From Bacteroidota bacterium (GTDB lineage: Bacteria > Bacteroidota > Bacteroidia > Chitinophagales > Chitinophagaceae): DNA of 64,000 nucleotides. The notes beneath the pieces were generated by a model. It was given only the letters and a program-made list of their open reading frames with translations, was not told the DNA's origin and searched no databases. Both the position numbers and the translations under genes were made by a program. The stretch covers positions 242,713 through 306,712 of the forward strand of contig JAEYWX010000010.1 of the NCBI GenBank assembly GCA_023428755.1. The letters run 5' to 3'. Positions 52,305 through 59,412 of the stretch are shown here, piece by piece (position 1 is the first letter of the stretch; the number at the start of each line of letters is the position of its first letter).

Positions 52305-52325
52305 TAAATTTGAGCGGCAAATTTA
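52305..52325. promoter_or_regulatory. Palindromic pair of facing -7 boxes between prfA and the amidohydrolase gene
   Basis: TAAATTTG (52305-52312, plus) and its reverse complement CAAATTTA (52318-52325) are separated by AGCGG, giving an 8-5-8 perfect palindrome. Both halves match TAnnTTTG exactly, so polymerase bound for one gene would block the other. The predicted leaders are about 45 bases (prfA) and 22 bases (amidohydrolase). Confidence 0.6.
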
Positions 52326-52338
52326 AATGAATTAACGC

Positions 52339-53514
52339 ATGCAATACAGGAAATTCAGGGCAGACAGGTTGTTTGATGGATACAGATTCAGAGAAACAGA
52401 TACTGTTTTGATCACCAACGATGAAGGTGTGGTGCAGGATATTGTTTCCGTTGCAGAAGCAGGAACCGATATTGAAGAATTGAAGGGAATACTTTCGCCC
52501 GGACTGATCAACTGCCATTGCCATCTGGAGTTAAGTCATTTAAAGAATGTAATTCCGCCGCATACAGGTTTAATTGATTTTTTGTGTGATGTTGTAACCA
52601 AACGTGGTTTTGACCCGGCCATCATTCAACAAGAAATTGAAAAGGCAGAGAAAGAAATGTACGACAACGGTATTGTTGCAGTTGGAGATATTGGCAACAC
52701 GGCCGATACTGGATTGGTAAAAAGTAAAAGCAAAATACGTTGGCAGAATTTTGTAGAAGTGCTTGGTTTTTTTGATGCGAAAGCTGAAATAACCATGGAG
52801 CAATACCGTAACGTAGCAACAGAACTCGATGATGCACTTCGTTCATCGAACTTCCTGCATCTTACTTCACTTGTTCCGCATGCGCCTTATAGTGTTTCAG
52901 CGAAAACGTTTCAATTAATCAATAAAGCCACTGCCAGTCAAATTATTTCCATCCACAACCAGGAAAATCCTGCCGAAGATGAGTTGTACAAAACAGGTGG
53001 CGGCGATTATCTCAAACTCTTCCGCATTTTTGGAATTCATACATCGCCTTTTACTGTAACAGGTAAAAGCAGCATCCGTTCGTACCTTCCTTATTTCAAC
53101 AACGGACAAACAATTTTTCTCGTCCACAACACTTTCATGCCGGAAGAAGACATCAGTTGGGCAAATGAATATGCAGCAACACATGGCCTGAAGCTCGTTT
53201 ACTGTTTATGCCCCAATGCAAATCTGTACATCGAAAACAAAACAGCACCTGCTGAACTTTTTCTGAAACACGATTGCCAACTTGTACTTGGCACCGACAG
53301 TTACAGCAGCAACTGGCAGCTGAGTATTGCAAAGGAAATGCAAGCTTTATTGCAACATACATCGCTTACTGCAGAACAAGTATTGCAAATGGCAACACAC
53401 AACGGTGCAACGGCATTGCAATGGGATGATGCGTTAGGAAGTTTTGAAAAAGGAAAACAACCAGGGATTGTTTTGATAGACGATGATTTCGGTCATTCAA
53501 AAAGAATCCTGTAA
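52339..53514 (+). CDS. Amidohydrolase family protein (deaminase-like)
   Basis: The 391-residue enzyme has the amidohydrolase metal sites: the LINCHCHLELSHL (HxH) motif, SIHNQENPAED, FLVHNTFM and LVLGTDSYSSNW with the catalytic aspartate, and THNGATALQWDDALGSFEKGKQPGIVLID at the C-terminus. It resembles the methylthioadenosine/S-adenosylhomocysteine/guanine-deaminase-like group; the substrate is not certain. It is divergent from prfA and convergent with recO. Confidence 0.88.
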   Translation: MQYRKFRADRLFDGYRFRETDTVLITNDEGVVQDIVSVAEAGTDIEELKGILSPGLINCHCHLELSHLKNVIPPHTGLIDFLCDVVTKRGFDPAIIQQEIEKAEKEMYDNGIVAVGDIGNTADTGLVKSKSKIRWQNFVEVLGFFDAKAEITMEQYRNVATELDDALRSSNFLHLTSLVPHAPYSVSAKTFQLINKATASQIISIHNQENPAEDELYKTGGGDYLKLFRIFGIHTSPFTVTGKSSIRSYLPYFNNGQTIFLVHNTFMPEEDISWANEYAATHGLKLVYCLCPNANLYIENKTAPAELFLKHDCQLVLGTDSYSSNWQLSIAKEMQALLQHTSLTAEQVLQMATHNGATALQWDDALGSFEKGKQPGIVLIDDDFGHSKRIL

Positions 53515-53540
53515 AGTGAACGTTTGATTTGAGCACCACG

Positions 53541-53569
53541 CACTCATTACTCATCATTCATCACTCATC
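53541..53569. repeat. Quasi-periodic word tract abutting the recO stop codon
   Basis: The plus strand runs through CACTCATTACTCATCATTC and on through ATCACTCATC, ending at the recO stop (53570-53572). It is G-free, C-rich and hairpin-free, in the gap between convergent genes. Confidence 0.6.
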
Positions 53570-54325
53570 TCACGGCTCCGTAATTTGCTGCAGCACCTGT
53601 AAGGTTTTCATTTTACCAAACTCAGGCAAGTGCAACATGTAATACGTTTCGATGGCTTCCAGTAATTGCCGGCGCTGCAAATGGTTCATTGGAATTTCAG
53701 TTAACTCATGCGGCTGCATGGCTTTCAATAATTCGCTGATAAGAGCAGCTGGTTGTCCCTCCAGATAATACACATGCTGCGGATAGGTGTTTACAAAATT
53801 CCCTTCCTGCAAGTCAAGAATTGTACAGCTTACCGCATCTTCTGTATTCATCTGAAACCCGAAGAAATTGGTGAGGTGCAACGAAAAGTACAATGGGAAA
53901 TTTGCCGTTACACTTGCATCTGCTTTATCTAACTGCAGTAATGATTCTTCTACAAAATAAAAAAGATCAGGATTGTTCTCAGGTTGCTTCACACATTTCT
54001 GCAACAGTTCCATCATGTACAACAGCACACTATTCTTTGTTACATCGACAAACAATTCTTCATATAAAAAACTCCATTTAAATTCTTTGATGCGTTGCAG
54101 GTTTTTAAGATCATGGTGATATACGACCAAATCGAGTACTGCACCGGGTTGAAAATAATTTGCCTTGCCCGTACCTTTTTTTGTTGCTTTCCGAACACCC
54201 TGTACAATATAACTCTGCAATCCGTATAACTCTGTATAGGCTGCAACAATCAAACTTGTTTCACCATATTTGACTGTGCGGAGAATAACCGCTTTTGTTT
54301 TATGTAATACTTCACTCAATGGCAA
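53570..54325 (-). CDS. recO: DNA repair protein RecO
   Basis: RecO loads RecA in the RecFOR gap-repair path. The 251-residue product has the OB-fold N-terminus (KTKAVILRTVKYGETSLIVAAYTELYGLQSYIVQGVRK) and a helical C-terminal half. No zinc cysteines are seen, as in many Bacteroidota RecO. There is no ATG at the start: TTG at 54325 or TTG at 54319 (giving MSEVLHKTK) are both possible. It lies five bases after porZ on the same strand. Confidence 0.92.
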   Translation of the reverse strand: MPLSEVLHKTKAVILRTVKYGETSLIVAAYTELYGLQSYIVQGVRKATKKGTGKANYFQPGAVLDLVVYHHDLKNLQRIKEFKWSFLYEELFVDVTKNSVLLYMMELLQKCVKQPENNPDLFYFVEESLLQLDKADASVTANFPLYFSLHLTNFFGFQMNTEDAVSCTILDLQEGNFVNTYPQHVYYLEGQPAALISELLKAMQPHELTEIPMNHLQRRQLLEAIETYYMLHLPEFGKMKTLQVLQQITEP

Positions 54326-54330
54326 CCGGG

Positions 54331-56631
54331 TTATTTGATGAATACAATTTTACCTACTTGTTTCTCTGTTCCAAATTCATCTTTTGCCAACACAAGATAC
54401 ACACCACTTGACACCCGTTGATTCCGGTAATCTCTGCCATTCCAAACAGCTTGTCCGCCTAACGATCTTGTTTGATAAACCAACCGGCCATTCAACTCTA
54501 CAATTTTTACAATTGAATTTTCGGGTAAACCACGAATGCCAATGTTACCACTGTAACCCGGAGGCACAGGGCTTGGAAACACAATTACTTTGTCCGGGTT
54601 TTCGTTGGCTTCGGTTGCCCCACCCCGGTAGCTGCAAATACCATTAAATGTAGAGAAATAAACTTCACCTGTTTTTGGATCAATAACGATGCGAATAATT
54701 TCATTGCTCAGCAACGGACTGTTCTCTGCGGTAAACCGCTGTACTACTTTTTCACCATCGGCACTGATCAGCCAAATACCGTTGCGTGTGCCCACCCATT
54801 TACGATTGGCTGCATCAACCGCTATCGCCCGCACATCTTCATTTTCAAATAAAAATCCTGCAAAATTATCCTGTTGAACTACCGGTTGAAATGCTTCGCA
54901 TCCATTACTTGTAAATACATCGCCGGGGCATTGAACAATGGCAATACCCTTATCTGTGCCCAGCCAGATAAACCCATCTTTATCTTTCACCATGCAATTC
55001 ACCACATTGCTGGGTAAATTGCCATTCCCTCTTCCCACCTGCAACCATTTCCATCTGTCATCACCGGCATTATCAATGGATGCACCATGGTTGTAACAAA
55101 ACACGCCATTTCCCTGTGGTACCTGTATCCATTTTTGATCTGCATCATCTATGAGCACTGCTCCCACCATATTATCCTGAATTAAAAAAGGCACACGGAA
55201 GGAACGCCAGTTGCCGTCTGCTTTCTTTACCAAAAAATTATCAGTGCCACCAAAATTGCTGATCCATAAATTGTTTTCTCTATCAAAGGCCATTCCACCT
55301 ACACGGTAATTATTAGGATCGCCAACTGCTTCATTCAACGGAGAGTTTTGTTTGTAAATTTTAAATTGCGTTGCACTTGTAAATTCAACCAAACCACCAC
55401 CAAATGAACCTGCATAGATCACATCATTTCGTGGATCGACAGCGATATTGATAATATCAAAAACAGTATCCATCCACGGCAGCGTCAGCCGATTGTAATC
55501 ATTCCATTCATTATTCGAGAATGTAAAAAAACCAGAACCGTTGAATTGATAATTCCATGCTTCGTTAATACTGCCACCTGCTACGTACAATTTATTTTTA
55601 TAAAAAAGCATTTCACCATCCAATCGTCCATACGGCGAATTGATCGCATAACGTTCAAATAAATTCGATTCAGCTTTTACCAATCCTTTTTCAAAATCAG
55701 CGATCCAGATTTCATTGCCGGTTTTTGCAGCATGAAATGGATAACGCAGTTCACTGTTATTTTGTACAACTGCTGTTACTGCACCACTTGTATTCACTGC
55801 AACTACACGACGTTCAACCCAACCAAAACGTTCTTCACAAATCAATAAAACACCATCGCTTGCATTTACAGTTTCCCAACGCCAATCGTCCTGGTAAATC
55901 AATTGCCAGGCTATTCCGTTAAACGAATAAAGACTACTGTTAATTCTTGCAATAATGATGTTTTGTAAAACAAATACCTGTTGCACTGCTCCGGCCGGCA
56001 ATCCGTTCGTTCCACTGATCAACAGCCAGTTGCGGTAGTCGTTTAAGTTCACCGATGATTGATTCGCTACTTTCAATCCTTCATCCGTTGCTGCAAAAAA
56101 TTGTGTGTTGGTTGCTGCAAAGCCGTTCACTTTTACATTATTCCCATTGTTGCCAATGATGAATGTATTGCTGATCTCGTATTTCTGTAAATCAACTACT
56201 ATTACACCAAGTCCACTGCTGAGATAAGCATTAGCGCCTGCAAAACTGATATCGTAAATTGATTTATCGCCTGTTGCATTGCTGCGAACAATATCCGGGA
56301 TATTGATCACATCGTTTCGATACAGCACATCGAGATTACTGTTGTTATAAGCGATCAGAAGTTTGCCGGCAGAAGCATTATAATTGAGCGTGCGTACACC
56401 CACATCACTCAATCCACTTACTTTACTGAGTCTTGAAATTTCGCCGTCGCTGCGGCTTACCACATATGCACCAAAACTGGTTGCAGTAAACACATGCCCG
56501 TCAGAAAGTGCTACACGCTTGCCTTGCCGGTAATCCATATGCTCACGCCATTGCCCAATGGGTGCAAGTTGTGCCTGCACATTGCAAACAACCAACAACG
56601 GTACAATCAAAAAACAAAATAAGTGGCGCAT
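54331..56631 (-). CDS. porZ: T9SS component PorZ-like protein
   Basis: The 766-residue exported protein (signal MRHLFCFLIVPLLVVCNVQAQ) begins with APIGQWREHMDYRQGKRVA, then two-component-regulator-type seven-bladed propellers (for example NKVKDKDGFIWLGTDKGIA-like repeats) and a C-terminal type A sorting domain (IVKIVELNGRLVYQTRSLGGQ to VSSGVYLVLAKDEFGTEKQVGKIVFIK). This plan matches PorZ, which attaches anionic lipopolysaccharide to T9SS cargo. It is next to recO, as I recall from other Bacteroidota. The ATG is 7 bases after an exact TAAATTTG box (56639-56646). Confidence 0.82.
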   Translation of the reverse strand: MRHLFCFLIVPLLVVCNVQAQLAPIGQWREHMDYRQGKRVALSDGHVFTATSFGAYVVSRSDGEISRLSKVSGLSDVGVRTLNYNASAGKLLIAYNNSNLDVLYRNDVINIPDIVRSNATGDKSIYDISFAGANAYLSSGLGVIVVDLQKYEISNTFIIGNNGNNVKVNGFAATNTQFFAATDEGLKVANQSSVNLNDYRNWLLISGTNGLPAGAVQQVFVLQNIIIARINSSLYSFNGIAWQLIYQDDWRWETVNASDGVLLICEERFGWVERRVVAVNTSGAVTAVVQNNSELRYPFHAAKTGNEIWIADFEKGLVKAESNLFERYAINSPYGRLDGEMLFYKNKLYVAGGSINEAWNYQFNGSGFFTFSNNEWNDYNRLTLPWMDTVFDIINIAVDPRNDVIYAGSFGGGLVEFTSATQFKIYKQNSPLNEAVGDPNNYRVGGMAFDRENNLWISNFGGTDNFLVKKADGNWRSFRVPFLIQDNMVGAVLIDDADQKWIQVPQGNGVFCYNHGASIDNAGDDRWKWLQVGRGNGNLPSNVVNCMVKDKDGFIWLGTDKGIAIVQCPGDVFTSNGCEAFQPVVQQDNFAGFLFENEDVRAIAVDAANRKWVGTRNGIWLISADGEKVVQRFTAENSPLLSNEIIRIVIDPKTGEVYFSTFNGICSYRGGATEANENPDKVIVFPSPVPPGYSGNIGIRGLPENSIVKIVELNGRLVYQTRSLGGQAVWNGRDYRNQRVSSGVYLVLAKDEFGTEKQVGKIVFIK

Positions 56632-56638
56632 TCGTGTT

Positions 56639-56646
56639 CAAATTTA
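56639..56646 (-). promoter_or_regulatory. -7 promoter element of porZ, 7 bases from the ATG
   Basis: On the minus strand TAAATTTG is followed by AACACGA and ATG. It is an exact TAnnTTTG match and predicts a nearly leaderless transcript. Confidence 0.6.
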
Positions 56647-56819
56647 GTTGCTTTTCCATCAAGGCGCATCGGTTCATGAACGGGCTGTATCAACAATTGA
56701 CCTGAAACACTTCCTGCATGCGGAAAAGATTGCTGTTCATTTAAAATTTTATGCCCCTGTTCAGCAGGAATGCTGTTTCTTTGCGCAGTTTTCGTTCAAC
56801 AAAATCGTATCAGAAACGC

Positions 56820-59222
56820 ATGTGGTATAATCTGGGTAAATGGGTTTTGCGCAACAGGCTTCCGTTAATTATCGCTGTTCTTCTCTCTACAGTTGTTATG
56901 TCTTATTTCGCTTCCAAAGTGGAGCGTAGTTATGATTTTGCAAAGGCTATTCCGGTCGATCATCCAAAATTTCTGGAATACGAAGCGTTTAAGCAAAAGT
57001 TTGGTGAAGATGGCAGCTTGCTGGTAATTGGTTTTGAGAAGAAGGATATTTTTCAGCTTGCGTTCTTCCAAAGCTTTGTACAACTGCAGCAAGAGATTAA
57101 ACAGGTTACTGGTGTTGAAGATGTGCTGAGTGTTAGCGCTGCGGTAAACCTGGTGAAAGATTCTGCTACTGAAAAATTACTCACTACAACTGTTTTCCCG
57201 GCTACGATTCAAACACAGGCAGAACTGGATAGTTGCAAAGAAGTACTACTCAATCTTCCGTTTTACAAAGGTCTTTTTTATAATTACGAAGCAGGCGTGT
57301 ATATGATGGCTGTTCGATTGAACAGAGAGGTGTTGAATTCCAAAAAACGGCAAACGTCTGTTGATGCAATTGTAAAACTGGTACGGCAATTTGAGAAAAA
57401 GCAACAACTGGAAATGCACCTGAGTGGCCTGCCGCATGTACGTACTGAAATGAGTACACGTATAGCAGCAGAAATGCAGTTTTTTCTGTTGGGCTCTGTG
57501 TTGTTATCAGCTTTAATTCTATTGGTTTTTTTTCGTTCATTCAGTGCAATGTGGCTGAGCATGACTGTTGTGTTGATTGGTGTGATCTGGAGCCTGGCCA
57601 CTATGGTATTTTTTGGTTACAAGATCACCATCCTGAATGCATTGATTCCACCGCTGATGGTTGTTATCGGTATCCCCAATTGTGTGTATTTCCTCAACAA
57701 GTTTCATACAGAATATAAGAAGACAGGTGACAAACATCTTTCCCTGGTGAACATGATTGGCCGCATGGGTATTGTAACATTGTTTTGCAATATTGCAGCA
57801 GCTATTGGCTTTGCCGTGTTTGCATTAACCAAAAGCCAGATACTCCGTGAGTTTGGTATTGTAGCAGGGATCAACATTATGGTGCTGTTTGTTATTTCGT
57901 TTATCCTGATACCAGTTGTGTTAAGCTATTTACCTTCGCCAAAACAACGACATGTACGTTATCTCGAAAATGAACGATTAAACCGCAGCATCATCCGCAT
58001 TGAGAACTGGGTGTTCAATCATCCAAAATACATTTACACCGCTACTGCAATCATCGTTGTTATTTCATTGATGGGAGTATTACGTTTGAAAAGCGTTGGT
58101 TACATTGTTGATGATCTTCCCAAAAATGATAAACTGTATGTGGATCTGAAGTTTTTTGAAAAACATTTCTCGGGTGTAATGCCATTGGAAATTGTGGTTG
58201 ATACAAAACGTAAGCAGGGTGTGATCCGCAGTATTCCCAATCTCACAAAAATTGATTCGCTCATCTATTACCTCGAAGCCCGTCCTGAAATTGGGAAGGC
58301 TCTCGCAATAACCGAAGGGTTGAAGTTTGCACGGCAGGCTTACTATGACAACGATAGCAACATGTATGCGGTGCCCAATGAATTTGATCTTGCTTTTCTT
58401 GCCCCCTATCTGCGCATGAAAGCCGACAGTAACAGCAAGACCAACAATTTTGTAAAACTGGTTGCCAATTTTGTTGACAGTACGCAGCAAAAAGCAAGGA
58501 TCAGTGTAAACATGGCTGATGTTGGAAGCGACAGTTTACCGAAAATACTGGTTGCTGTGCAACAGAAAGCCGAAGAGTTGTTTAACAGCGACAGCATTGA
58601 GTATGCAGAATTAATAAACAAAGGAGAAATTGCAACAGCAAATATTGATTCATCAAAACTGCAACGTTCAGCAAACATTCAGTTAACAGGTACCAGTATC
58701 ATTTTTGTTGAAGGAAGTCGCTTTATCATCAACGGATTAAAAGAAAGTATTTTTTGGGCGTTCCTGTTAATAGCGTTGTGTATGCTGTATCTGTTCCGTT
58801 CTGCCCGTATTTTATTCTGTTCATTGATCCCCAACATTGTTCCACTGGTTATTACGGCCGGGGTAATGGGCTGGGTTGGCATTCCGCTGAAACCCAGTAC
58901 CGTTTTGGTTTTCAGCGTGGCATTAGGTATTGCCATTGATGTTACCATCCGCTTCCTCATTAATTACAAGCAGGAATTACCATTACATAAACATGATGTA
59001 AGGGAAACGGTAAAACAAACCATTCGTCAAACCGGGATCAGCATCATCTATACATCGCTTGTTTTAGTTGCCGGCTTCATCATTTTCTGTTTGTCTGATT
59101 TTGGTGGCACCCAGGCACTGGGCTGGCTCACCTCTCTCACTTTGCTTGTAGCCATGATCACCAACCTGATTTTACTGCCTGTATTACTGATCACTACGAG
59201 TAAAAAACAGACAAATAAATAA
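56820..59222 (+). CDS. RND superfamily exporter (MMPL type)
   Basis: The 800-residue membrane protein has the duplicated RND layout: helix 1 near residue 12-32, a periplasmic domain, five helices (residues about 205-360, including SLATMVFFGYKITILNALIPPLMVVIGIPNC), a second periplasmic domain, and five further helices (about 635-795) with VALGIAIDVTIRFLINYKQ. The family exports lipids or hydrophobic molecules. The ATG at 56820 (MWYNLGKWVLRNRLPLIIAVLL) is chosen; the frame from 56751 adds 23 residues that overlap a TTTCTTTG box. Confidence 0.88.
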   Translation: MWYNLGKWVLRNRLPLIIAVLLSTVVMSYFASKVERSYDFAKAIPVDHPKFLEYEAFKQKFGEDGSLLVIGFEKKDIFQLAFFQSFVQLQQEIKQVTGVEDVLSVSAAVNLVKDSATEKLLTTTVFPATIQTQAELDSCKEVLLNLPFYKGLFYNYEAGVYMMAVRLNREVLNSKKRQTSVDAIVKLVRQFEKKQQLEMHLSGLPHVRTEMSTRIAAEMQFFLLGSVLLSALILLVFFRSFSAMWLSMTVVLIGVIWSLATMVFFGYKITILNALIPPLMVVIGIPNCVYFLNKFHTEYKKTGDKHLSLVNMIGRMGIVTLFCNIAAAIGFAVFALTKSQILREFGIVAGINIMVLFVISFILIPVVLSYLPSPKQRHVRYLENERLNRSIIRIENWVFNHPKYIYTATAIIVVISLMGVLRLKSVGYIVDDLPKNDKLYVDLKFFEKHFSGVMPLEIVVDTKRKQGVIRSIPNLTKIDSLIYYLEARPEIGKALAITEGLKFARQAYYDNDSNMYAVPNEFDLAFLAPYLRMKADSNSKTNNFVKLVANFVDSTQQKARISVNMADVGSDSLPKILVAVQQKAEELFNSDSIEYAELINKGEIATANIDSSKLQRSANIQLTGTSIIFVEGSRFIINGLKESIFWAFLLIALCMLYLFRSARILFCSLIPNIVPLVITAGVMGWVGIPLKPSTVLVFSVALGIAIDVTIRFLINYKQELPLHKHDVRETVKQTIRQTGISIIYTSLVLVAGFIIFCLSDFGGTQALGWLTSLTLLVAMITNLILLPVLLITTSKKQTNK

Positions 59223-59304
59223 AAAACTGACAATAAACTAACAATCACAAGCAGCATAACTGTATTTTTTCTGTCTTTCTTAAACATTATTTAACAGAAC
59301 CAAC

Positions 59305-59312
59305 TACATTTG
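59305..59312 (+). promoter_or_regulatory. Putative -7 promoter element of susC
   Basis: TACATTTG matches TAnnTTTG exactly and would give a leader of about 95 bases. No clear -33 element was found. Confidence 0.45.
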
Positions 59313-59412
59313 GCATCTTTAAAATTCCGCATTTATTATTTGAATGCCCAGCTAACTGATTCACGCCTGCAAAAGTTTGGAAATAATTTTCACTAATAAA
59401 CCTAAAACGAGT

